The translations under genes were made by a program, and so were the position numbers. Below are positions 1-8,217 of a stretch of 35,010 nt of DNA, piece by piece. This DNA comes from Desulfofustis sp. (GTDB lineage: Bacteria; Desulfobacterota; Desulfobulbia; Desulfobulbales; Desulfocapsaceae). The DNA lies in contig JAQYVS010000101.1 in the NCBI GenBank assembly GCA_030145365.1, positions 1 to 35,010 of the forward strand, written 5' to 3'. A model generated the notes under the pieces. That model saw only the letters and a list, made by a program, of their open reading frames with translations. It ran no database searches and had not been told where the DNA came from. The first letter of the stretch is position 1. The number at the start of each line of letters is the position of its first letter.

Positions 1-7
1 GGTATGT

Positions 8-1252
8 ATGAGCGAGCAGAGCGTATTGGCCGTTAAGGCAAGGGGCTTATACAAAGCTATGTGCCAGACGGAATGGAACGCAACCGTCACCGGTATTGTT
101 GTCGGAGTTCTCTCGGTATTGATTATGGCCTGGTGGCGTCCCTGGGGAGCGGTCGGGGCTATACGTAACTGGGGCGATTGGTTGATGTACGGACTAACCT
201 CATTATTGGGAACCGATGTTGGTATTTTTGCCTATTATGAAGAGGCTCCTAGGGCCATTCTGGTCAGTTCCGGTTCTGTCATAGGAATCGGTTTTATCGT
301 GGGTGCTTTTGTTTCGGCCTGTTTGGGAAAAGAGTTCGCACTGCGAATTCCTCCTTATCGGGAAATGGTTAAAGCGGTTATCGCTGGTATCCTCATGGGT
401 ATTGGGGCAACATTGGCCGGCGGCTGCAACGTGGGTGGTTTTTATAACGCCATCGGAAATCTTGGCGCCAATGGTTTTGCGATGATGCTCGGCCTGGTTT
501 TTGGTGTGATTCTTGGGCTGAAACTGCTCTATTTGGAGATGGAACATATCAGCTGGGGAGACGGTGGTGCAAAAACCATTGATTTTCCAAACCCGATTGT
601 CTTCCTGCTTGGCTTGGCTGCCTTTCTGTTTCTGATTTTCAAGGCTTACGGTTACTCTGCCAATGAAGACAGCGACTATATCGCCTCGCTCAACGGGGTA
701 ATACTGATTGCCGCCGCTCTGGGATATGCGATGCAAAGGGGCCGCTGGTGCATGGTTCAGGGATTCAGGGAACCTCATATGACCGGCGACTGCACAATGG
801 CGAAGTCTGTCATGTTGTCCATGCTGGTGGTGGCGGTTGGTGCCGCTGTGTTAAAATACGAAGTTCCCATGCGAGCTGATGGGGAGGCGATACTGAACCC
901 GATCAACTACATTCGAGGAACCTTTGGCTGGGGCGGGGTTGTCGGTGGTTTTGTTTTTGGGCTTGGAGCAATGTTTGCCGGCGGCTGCGGATCCGGAACC
1001 CTGTGGAGGGTTGGCGAGGGGCAGGTCAAATTGATGATGGTGGTACCGTTTTTTGCGATAACCTCTTCAATTCTTACTGGCTGGTTCCGTGATATGGAAT
1101 TTGAAGCCGACGGCGTGCTTGGTAAGTACGTTTATTTACCCGATGCTATGGGCTATGGTCCGACTCTGCTGTTGATCGTGCTCTTTTTGCTGATCTGGTA
1201 TCTTGTTGTGACCTGGAATGAAGAAACAAACAAATTGATTGTTCCTATGTAA
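8..1252 (+). CDS. YeeE/YedE family sulfur-compound (thiosulfate-type) membrane transporter
   Basis: 414-aa multi-TM ORF with paired motifs GGCNVGGFYN and AGGCGSGTLWR typical of the YeeE/YedE family. Confidence 0.85.
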   Translation: MSEQSVLAVKARGLYKAMCQTEWNATVTGIVVGVLSVLIMAWWRPWGAVGAIRNWGDWLMYGLTSLLGTDVGIFAYYEEAPRAILVSSGSVIGIGFIVGAFVSACLGKEFALRIPPYREMVKAVIAGILMGIGATLAGGCNVGGFYNAIGNLGANGFAMMLGLVFGVILGLKLLYLEMEHISWGDGGAKTIDFPNPIVFLLGLAAFLFLIFKAYGYSANEDSDYIASLNGVILIAAALGYAMQRGRWCMVQGFREPHMTGDCTMAKSVMLSMLVVAVGAAVLKYEVPMRADGEAILNPINYIRGTFGWGGVVGGFVFGLGAMFAGGCGSGTLWRVGEGQVKLMMVVPFFAITSSILTGWFRDMEFEADGVLGKYVYLPDAMGYGPTLLLIVLFLLIWYLVVTWNEETNKLIVPM

Positions 1253-1273
1253 CGCGAACGTCACGCTGCTCAG

Positions 1274-1315
1274 AAAGGCCGAATTTTCCTTTTGGAGAAT
1301 CCGGCCTTTTTTTTT
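1274..1315 (+). terminator. Rho-independent terminator
   Basis: AAAGGCCGAATTTTCC-TTTT-GGAGAATCCGGCCTTT: long stem with one bulge on each arm, TTTT loop, then a run of T; just downstream of the transporter stop. Confidence 0.9.
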
Positions 1316-1414
1316 ATTATGTGCTTTATGCTCGATATATTGGTCACAAACGTTTAACACTTAGGGCTTAAAGCGGTTGTTTTGCCAAGCAATCCATATC
1401 ATGGGAGTTACGAT

Positions 1415-2482
1415 ATGAGAAAAACGGCGATATTCAAGAGCGATGTCTTTCTGATGCACGATCCTGGACCGAACCATCCGGAGCGCATTGATCGACTCAG
1501 AGTTATCTACGACTACATCAATAGAGCTGAGGTGAAAGATAAGTTTATCTTCCCCGATTTTGAACCGGCTGATATCTCAAGTATTGAAAGAAATCATAGC
1601 AGTTCCCTGGTTCAAAGGGTTTCCGAGACCTCAGGAAAGACCTATGATTTTCTGGACCAGGATACCGCCACATCGGCTCGATCTTATGAGGCGGCGCTGC
1701 TAGCCGCCGGTTCCGTAACCCGTGGTGTTGATTTGCTGTTGGATAACGAGATTGACAACGGATTTGCCCTGGTTCGTCCCCCGGGGCACCATGCAGAGAA
1801 AGAGCGTTCCATGGGATTCTGTTTGTTTAACAATGTGGCGGTTGCAGCCTTGTACGCGCAGGCCCGCCATGATTTACAACGGATCATGATCGTTGATTGG
1901 GACCTGCACCATGGAAACGGAACCCAGTTTTCATTTTATAATTCCCAGAAAGTACTCTACCTTTCAACCCATCAGTATCCATATTATCCTGGTACCGGTG
2001 CTCTGCAGGAGGTTGGTCTTGGTGACGGGGAGGGCTTTACTGTTAACGTTCCGTTACCTGGAGGATTGGGAGATAGCGAGTATGCTGCTATTTTTAACGA
2101 TATTGTAATTCCGGTGGGACGGGCGTATCAACCACAGCTTATCCTGGTGTCGGCCGGATTTGATATTTACCATGGTGATCCTCTGGGCTCCATGTCGGTG
2201 GGGCCGGCCGGTTTTGCTTATATGACCAGGTCCCTGGTCGAGCTCGCTGAAGAAATTTGTGACGGTCGGCTGCTGGTGACCCTGGAAGGGGGCTACAACC
2301 TGAAAGGCCAGCGCGAGGGGGCTCTGGCCGTGTTGGCTGAGCTTATTGGTGAGCCGTTGGATGGAGAGGGTACCGGTGGCTACCTTGATGAAGCGACGTT
2401 CGCAGCATTTGCTAATAATCATGACTCACACGAGGCCATAGAAAGGGCTCGTCAAACCGCAAATAAATATTGGAAGATATGA
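1415..2482 (+). CDS. Histone deacetylase-like (HDAC/AcuC/acetylpolyamine amidohydrolase) family protein
   Basis: RPPGHHAE, DWDLHHGNGT, SAGFDIYHGDPLG and LEGGYN motifs; ATG at 1415 (MRKTAIF) preferred over the ORF start at 1382. Confidence 0.88.
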   Translation: MRKTAIFKSDVFLMHDPGPNHPERIDRLRVIYDYINRAEVKDKFIFPDFEPADISSIERNHSSSLVQRVSETSGKTYDFLDQDTATSARSYEAALLAAGSVTRGVDLLLDNEIDNGFALVRPPGHHAEKERSMGFCLFNNVAVAALYAQARHDLQRIMIVDWDLHHGNGTQFSFYNSQKVLYLSTHQYPYYPGTGALQEVGLGDGEGFTVNVPLPGGLGDSEYAAIFNDIVIPVGRAYQPQLILVSAGFDIYHGDPLGSMSVGPAGFAYMTRSLVELAEEICDGRLLVTLEGGYNLKGQREGALAVLAELIGEPLDGEGTGGYLDEATFAAFANNHDSHEAIERARQTANKYWKI

Positions 2483-2521
2483 GAAGGGGTAGGCTTTGAT
2501 GTTTGCTGAAAAGAGGCTGTT

Positions 2522-3619
2522 TTGTTGACAGACAAGCCGGCAAAAATTTTGATTGCGGACGATGAGGCCTTGGTCTGCTCAACGATTGCAAAGATTTTGG
2601 GCACCTTTGGCTATACGACACAAATGGTTGAGGGGGGGCGGCAACTCCTTGAATGTGTTGATGATTCATACGACGTGATTTTACTCGACATCAATATGCC
2701 TGGTATGAATGGCTTTGAAACCCTCAATGAGTTGAATAAGAAGGGGCACGAAATACCGGTTTTGTTCTTGACCGGTGCCGGATCAATGGACCATGCGCTT
2801 AAGGCCATAAACATGGGGGTTTATGACTTCTTGACCAAACCGATTGAAGATCTTGATATCTTTAATGTAAAAATCCGCCGGGCCGTTGAAAAAAGGATGT
2901 ACGTTCTCCGGGAACGAAGGTATAAAGAAGCGCTTGAAGAGGATGTACAGAAAAAAACAAAGCAGTTAAAAGAGCAGAACAAATTATTACGCGCCTATAG
3001 CAATAGCCTGGAGAACGCCACTGTGCAATTGATGAGCAGCCTTCAAAACGCAATGGAAGAGAAGGATTATTATACTGCCGGTCATACCATGCGTGTTACC
3101 GAGTATGCTGTCAAGCTTGGAGCGGCCATGGAGCTGGAAAGCCGTGAACTTGTTGTACTCAGAAGGGCTGCCCAGTTTCACGATATCGGAAAACTGGTAA
3201 TTGATCTCTCCTGTATTCAGAAACCGGAATCACTCAGCAGCAAGGAGCTGGAGCTGATCAAAAAACACCCGACAGTTGGGGCCAATATCATAAAACCACT
3301 CGGCTTCATGGATCAGGAACTGTTTATTGTCAGGCACCATCATGAACGAATGGACGGATCGGGGTATCCGGACGGACTGACCGGGGATAAACTCGACGAT
3401 CTGACCAAAATAATCATGGTGGTTGACAGCTATGATGCGATGACTTCAAGCAGAAATTACCGGACCAATATGGACACACAAGAGGCACTGGAGGAGCTTA
3501 ACAACTGTTCCGGAAGCCTGTTCGACCCTGATGTTGTCAGGGTTTTTTCCGACAATGTTCAAGGATTTATTCCTGAGCAGATTGGCGTGCCGGAACCATC
3601 ACGTGAAATTTTGAGCTAA
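2522..3619 (+). CDS. Response regulator with REC and HD-GYP output domain (putative cyclic-di-GMP phosphodiesterase)
   Basis: REC: IADDEA, LLDINMPGMNG, FLTKPI; HD-GYP: HDIGK and HHHERMDGSGYP; TTG start. Confidence 0.92.
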   Translation: MLTDKPAKILIADDEALVCSTIAKILGTFGYTTQMVEGGRQLLECVDDSYDVILLDINMPGMNGFETLNELNKKGHEIPVLFLTGAGSMDHALKAINMGVYDFLTKPIEDLDIFNVKIRRAVEKRMYVLRERRYKEALEEDVQKKTKQLKEQNKLLRAYSNSLENATVQLMSSLQNAMEEKDYYTAGHTMRVTEYAVKLGAAMELESRELVVLRRAAQFHDIGKLVIDLSCIQKPESLSSKELELIKKHPTVGANIIKPLGFMDQELFIVRHHHERMDGSGYPDGLTGDKLDDLTKIIMVVDSYDAMTSSRNYRTNMDTQEALEELNNCSGSLFDPDVVRVFSDNVQGFIPEQIGVPEPSREILS

Positions 3620-3643
3620 TAATATAAAACGAGTTAAAAGCAA

Positions 3644-3928
3644 ATGAAAATCCGTCAGGAAGAAGTGGAGCATGTTGCTCATCTGGCCCGATTGAATCTG
3701 GACGCCGATGAACTTGCTCAAATGACCGAGCAGCTCGATATGATTCTTGGCTATGTGGCCAAACTTGATGAGTTGGACACAAAAGGCATCGAGCCGACAA
3801 CCCATGCTTTTTCCATAACCAATGCCTTTCGAGATGATAGCGCCAAAGAGTCGCTGGAGCAGGCCAAGGCTTTGGAAAATGGGCCGGAACAGAACGGGGA
3901 ATCTTTTATTGTACCTCGGATTATCTGA
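3644..3928 (+). CDS. gatC: Asp-tRNA(Asn)/Glu-tRNA(Gln) amidotransferase subunit C
   Basis: 94 aa, VEHVAHLARLNL and ELDTKGIEPTTHAF motifs; followed by gatA. Confidence 0.93.
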   Translation: MKIRQEEVEHVAHLARLNLDADELAQMTEQLDMILGYVAKLDELDTKGIEPTTHAFSITNAFRDDSAKESLEQAKALENGPEQNGESFIVPRII

Positions 3929-3966
3929 AACAGTTGTTATATGAGTTACTGAACCACTCGGTAAAA

Positions 3967-3993
3967 GAGGCCCTGAGGGGGCTCGTTTTTTTT
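3967..3993 (+). terminator. Terminator- or attenuator-like hairpin between gatC and gatA
   Basis: GAGGCCC-TGAG-GGGGCTC (GAG/CTC and CCC/GGG around a G.G mismatch) then C and GT8, immediately before the gatA ribosome binding site. Confidence 0.6.
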
Positions 3994-4003
3994 GAGGTAG
4001 TAG

Positions 4004-5461
4004 ATGGAGCCGTATGAGTTAAGCGTGACCGAAGCCCTGGATCAACTGAGCGCAAAAACATTATCTTCTGTGGAGCTGACTCAGAGCTGTCTGGATCGTA
4101 TAAACCGAACAGAAAAGTCGATTTCAGCCTTTATAACGATCGACTCCGAACAAGCGTTGCATCAAGCGCATGAGGCAGATCGAAAGCGGACACAGGGCAG
4201 TGGCGGATCATTGTGCGGAGTGCCGGTTTCCGTCAAGGACCTGATGTGTACCAAAGGCGTGAAAACAACGTGTGGGTCAAAAATTCTTGAGAATTTTATA
4301 CCGCCATACGATGCCACCGTTGTTGAAAAACTGCAGGAGCAGGGAGCTGTAATTGTCGGAAAAGCGGCAATGGATGAATTTGCCATGGGGTCCACTTCCG
4401 AGAACTGTGCCTTCGGCACTCCGGCAAACCCGTGGAATGTTGACTATATAGCTGGAGGTTCTTCAGGAGGCTCGGCAGCCTCGGTTGCCGCAGGCCAGGT
4501 GCTCGGATCTCTCGGGTCCGATACCGGTGGATCAATTCGCCAGCCGGCCTCGCTGTGCGGTATCGTCGGCATGAAACCGACCTACGGAAGGGTCTCGCGT
4601 TACGGTCTGGTCGCTTTTGCCTCTTCCCTTGACCAGATTGGGCCTTTGACTCGAGATGTGACGGATTGTGCCGTGATGATGGAAGTGATCAGCGGTTATG
4701 ACCGGCGTGACTCAACATCGGTCGACCTTCCCGTTGAAGATTATCGAGCTTTTTTGGTTGATGGACTTGATGGGGTCAGGGTAGGAGTTCCCCGGGAATA
4801 TTTCGGAGAAGGGCTCGATCCCGAAGTAAACCGGGTTGTGATGAACGGGGTCGAGGTGTTGAAATCAGCTGGTGCTGAGATTGTTGACGTATCGATACCC
4901 CATGTCAACTATTGTGTTGCCGTCTATTACCTGATTGCTCCGGCCGAGGCGAGCTCTAATCTTGCCCGCTACGACGGGGTGGCCTATGGACTCAGGGACA
5001 GCGGTAATGATGACCTTTTTGAGATGTATAAAGAGACACGCTCCCGGGGCTTTGGTCCGGAGGTGAAACGGCGGATTCTGATCGGTACGTACGCCCTTTC
5101 TTCTGGGTACTATGACGCCTACTACAAGAAAGCATCCCAAGTCAGGACCCTGATTTTGAACGACTTTAAAAAGGCGTGGGAGTCGTGTGATCTGCTTGTA
5201 TCACCGGTTACTCCGACACCGGCCTGGAAAATCGGAGAGAAGGTTGATGATCCATTGGCGATGTATTTATCGGATATATTCACCCTCTCAACCAACCTGG
5301 CCGGGTTACCGGGTCTATCCGTACCTGGCGGTTTCAGTGAAAACGGGCTGCCGATTGGAATACAGCTGCAAGGCATGCATTTCCAGGAAGGAGCACTACT
5401 TAGATGTGGATACAACCTGGAAAAAGGATTGAATCTTGAACGCAAAATACCATCGTTATAG
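4004..5461 (+). CDS. gatA: Asp-tRNA(Asn)/Glu-tRNA(Gln) amidotransferase subunit A
   Basis: Amidase signature GGSSGGSAASVAAGQVLGSLGSDTGGSIRQPASLCG. Confidence 0.96.
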   Translation: MEPYELSVTEALDQLSAKTLSSVELTQSCLDRINRTEKSISAFITIDSEQALHQAHEADRKRTQGSGGSLCGVPVSVKDLMCTKGVKTTCGSKILENFIPPYDATVVEKLQEQGAVIVGKAAMDEFAMGSTSENCAFGTPANPWNVDYIAGGSSGGSAASVAAGQVLGSLGSDTGGSIRQPASLCGIVGMKPTYGRVSRYGLVAFASSLDQIGPLTRDVTDCAVMMEVISGYDRRDSTSVDLPVEDYRAFLVDGLDGVRVGVPREYFGEGLDPEVNRVVMNGVEVLKSAGAEIVDVSIPHVNYCVAVYYLIAPAEASSNLARYDGVAYGLRDSGNDDLFEMYKETRSRGFGPEVKRRILIGTYALSSGYYDAYYKKASQVRTLILNDFKKAWESCDLLVSPVTPTPAWKIGEKVDDPLAMYLSDIFTLSTNLAGLPGLSVPGGFSENGLPIGIQLQGMHFQEGALLRCGYNLEKGLNLERKIPSL

Positions 5462-5511
5462 ATCTGGTATTACTCTTTCTGAATAGGCAAACTACACTAA
5501 GAGGCTGCGCC

Positions 5512-6624
5512 GTGAATCTGCAGGTACCTAACAACATTAGTGAAATAACCCCTTACCCACCCGGAAAACCCATTGAAGAACTTGAGCGGGAATACGGCAT
5601 AAGCGGTTCCATCAAACTTGCTTCCAATGAAAATCCGTTTGGACCTTCTCCAGTTGCACTTTCAGCCATGCAATCGGCGCTTGAGAAGCTGCATCGCTAT
5701 CCCGACGGTTCTTGCTATTACCTGAGCGAGTCTTTGAGCGCTCATCTGGGTGTGGATCAGGCCCAGATAGTGTTTGGCAACGGCTCCAATGAAATCATCG
5801 AATTTCTGGTCAAGGCTTTCGTTACTGAAAATGACGAGGTCATAACAAGCCATCCGTCTTTTTTAATGTACCAGAAGTTTGTGCAGGTCCGAGGTGGTAC
5901 CAATCAGGTGCTGCCGCTCAAAGGGATGGCCCACGATCTGGAGAAGATAGCCGTTCTGGCATCTGCCCGAACGAAGCTCATTTTCCTCGATAATCCAAAC
6001 AATCCAACCGGTACCTTAATTTCAGCGGACCAGCTTGAGTTGTTTTTGTCTCGGCTGCCTGAACATGTGATTGTGGTTCTCGATGAGGCCTATATAGACT
6101 TTGTTGAGGACGATAAAAAATACGACACCATATCTCTTATTAACGATGTGGCCGGCCGTTGCGGTGTTGTCTGCCTGAGAACCTTTTCTAAGGCCTATGG
6201 TCTTGCCGGGCTGCGCATCGGTTATGGGCTGATGAGCAAAGACATAGCAGCCTGTCTGCATAAAGTCAGACAGCCTTTCAATGTTAACCTGGTGGCCCAG
6301 GAGGGTGCCCGGGCAGCCCTTGCAGATCAAGCATTCTATGTAAAAACCTTGAAAATGACAGCAGACGGAAAGCGATATCTGATGTGTGAGGTTGAAAAAC
6401 TTGGCTGCACTGCCTACCCGTCTCAAACTAATTTTTTCTTGATCGACGTAAAAACCGATGCGACCAGCCTCTACGAAGAAATGCTGTTAAAGGGGGTCAT
6501 TATCAGATCCATGAAAGCCTATGGGTTTCCCCAGTTTATTAGAATTTCCATTGGCACAGATCAGGAAAACAGACGGTTTCTTGATTGTCTTCAGGGGGCA
6601 TTACAGGAGTGCGGCAATGTCTGA
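5512..6624 (+). CDS. hisC: Histidinol-phosphate aminotransferase
   Basis: Class I/II aminotransferase; LDNPNNPTGT, DEAYIDF, RTFSKAYGLAGLRIGYG; GTG start. Confidence 0.93.
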   Translation: MNLQVPNNISEITPYPPGKPIEELEREYGISGSIKLASNENPFGPSPVALSAMQSALEKLHRYPDGSCYYLSESLSAHLGVDQAQIVFGNGSNEIIEFLVKAFVTENDEVITSHPSFLMYQKFVQVRGGTNQVLPLKGMAHDLEKIAVLASARTKLIFLDNPNNPTGTLISADQLELFLSRLPEHVIVVLDEAYIDFVEDDKKYDTISLINDVAGRCGVVCLRTFSKAYGLAGLRIGYGLMSKDIAACLHKVRQPFNVNLVAQEGARAALADQAFYVKTLKMTADGKRYLMCEVEKLGCTAYPSQTNFFLIDVKTDATSLYEEMLLKGVIIRSMKAYGFPQFIRISIGTDQENRRFLDCLQGALQECGNV

Positions 6625-7297
6625 GAAGCAAACGGTTACCATTGCCATAGACGGACCGTCCGGGGTCGGTAAATCGACGATCAGTAGAAAGGTCGCCGCA
6701 AGATTTGGTTTTACCTATCTCGATACGGGGGCGATGTATCGGGCTGTGGCTTGGTATATCAAGAAACACCGGATAGATTTGGACGATAGCTCAGCAATTG
6801 AAACAGCCCTTGAACACATAGATATCGATCTGCTTCCTGCCAAACATGAAACCGAAGACGTCGGAGTTCTGCTCAACGACGAAGATGTGAGTGAGCTGAT
6901 TCGCAGTCCAGAAATGTCGATGCTGGCTTCGAGCGTATCAGCCATTCCTGCCGTCAGGGATAAACTGACGAGGGTGCAGCAAGAGCTTGGCAGGCGGGGA
7001 AATATCGTGGCCGAAGGAAGAGATACCGGCACCGTTGTTTTTCCCGGGGCCGAGTATAAGTTTTATCTCGATGCCCAGCCTCAGGAGCGATCCGGAAGAA
7101 GAGCACGGCAATTGCGGGCCAGGGGGGAAACGGTTGACGAAAAGAAGCTGTTGGAAATGACGATAGCCAGGGATAAGCAGGACAGTGAGCGCGATATTGC
7201 ACCGCTAAGAAAAGCAGATGATGCGGTCGTGATTGATACGACAGCGCTTGATATATCCCAGGTCCTTACCGTAATTACAGATAAAATCAGTTTGTAA
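6617..7297 (+). CDS. cmk: Cytidylate kinase
   Basis: IAIDGPSGVGKSTISRKVAARFGFTYLDTGAMYRA, AEGRDTGTVVFPGAEYKFYLDA; ATG at 6617 overlaps the hisC end by 8 nt. Confidence 0.93.
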   Translation: MSEKQTVTIAIDGPSGVGKSTISRKVAARFGFTYLDTGAMYRAVAWYIKKHRIDLDDSSAIETALEHIDIDLLPAKHETEDVGVLLNDEDVSELIRSPEMSMLASSVSAIPAVRDKLTRVQQELGRRGNIVAEGRDTGTVVFPGAEYKFYLDAQPQERSGRRARQLRARGETVDEKKLLEMTIARDKQDSERDIAPLRKADDAVVIDTTALDISQVLTVITDKISL

Positions 7298-7304
7298 GCG
7301 ATAC

Positions 7305-7337
7305 CCGGTGTTCAAGTAAGCGATACCTGAACACCGG
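7305..7337. terminator. Strong inverted repeat between convergent cmk and pal-like gene (possible bidirectional terminator)
   Basis: CCGGTGTTCA-N13-TGAACACCGG, perfect 10-bp arms; no clear T tract. Confidence 0.5.
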
Positions 7338-7356
7338 AGAAATCTGGAAACCGACT

Positions 7357-7968
7357 TTAGTCAATCACAAAATCTGCCCGTCTGTTCTGGCTTCGGGCAA
7401 AATCGGTCTGCTCGTAAAAGAGCGGTCGATCTTCACCATAGCTGACGGTTCGGATTCTGGTTGCTTCAACACCGAGATTAATCAGGTACTCACGGATGTT
7501 GATGGCCCGCTTTTCACCAAGGGCCAGGTTGTACTCCTTGGTTCCACTATCATCACAATTTCCCTCGACGATAACTGTGTTGGAAACCTGTTTCACATAT
7601 TCGGCATTTTGAATCATCCGATCGGCCATATCCGGACGAATGATCGCCTGATCAAAATCAAAATAGACCGGGGACAGCCCAGTGGTAGAACGACCGTGCA
7701 TCTGCTTGTATTCGTCACTCTGTTCTCCCGGGGTGCCGCTGCCTGAATCACTCGTTGATGTGGTATCGTCGAGTGTACCTTCAATGGCCAGGCTGTTTTC
7801 TGAATAAGCTCCGCTATCTGTCTGATAATCAGTGGAACTTGTCTGGCCGCTGACTTTTTTAGTCGAATCGGGTGGGATAACCGGCTTTTTGGAGCATCCT
7901 CCGGTAAACACGGCAACAAGAGCAGTGATTGCTACAACAACCAGGAGCCTCATGACGACCTTTTTCAT
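7357..7968 (-). CDS. pal: OmpA/Pal-family peptidoglycan-associated lipoprotein
   Basis: Lipobox TGGC after a signal peptide; OmpA domain VYFDFDQAIIRP ... NCDDSGTKEYNLALGEKRA ... SQNRRADFVID. Confidence 0.87.
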   Translation of the reverse strand: MKKVVMRLLVVVAITALVAVFTGGCSKKPVIPPDSTKKVSGQTSSTDYQTDSGAYSENSLAIEGTLDDTTSTSDSGSGTPGEQSDEYKQMHGRSTTGLSPVYFDFDQAIIRPDMADRMIQNAEYVKQVSNTVIVEGNCDDSGTKEYNLALGEKRAINIREYLINLGVEATRIRTVSYGEDRPLFYEQTDFARSQNRRADFVID

Positions 7969-8217
7969 ACCTTTTCCTCTTCCTCTGACGGTTCTTGTGG
8001 GTGACTGGATTTTGGACCGGTATTTTGCTACAAATCGGGTACAATCTCCCCAATACGTGCCTTTTTATCCGGTGAACCTATTCTAGCCGGATTGCAAAAG
8101 AGGTCAAGATTTTTATCGCAGTGAAACCTTTTGTTTCCAATAACAACTTGAGTACTGAGTCGGTATCCACCTGTTGGTTCCAGGCAACCCGGTTTATACC
8201 CCAAATGGTCAATTACT

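Noticed and set aside
203-778. 191-aa antisense ORF opposite the YeeE/YedE transporter
   Set aside because: Antisense to a conserved membrane protein; no recognisable motif.
6022-6426. 134-aa antisense ORF within hisC
   Set aside because: Shadow ORF of a conserved CDS with no family signal.
6521-6616. Upstream extension of the cmk ORF
   Set aside because: The extra residues are the hisC 3' end in another frame; ATG at 6617 starts the conserved protein.
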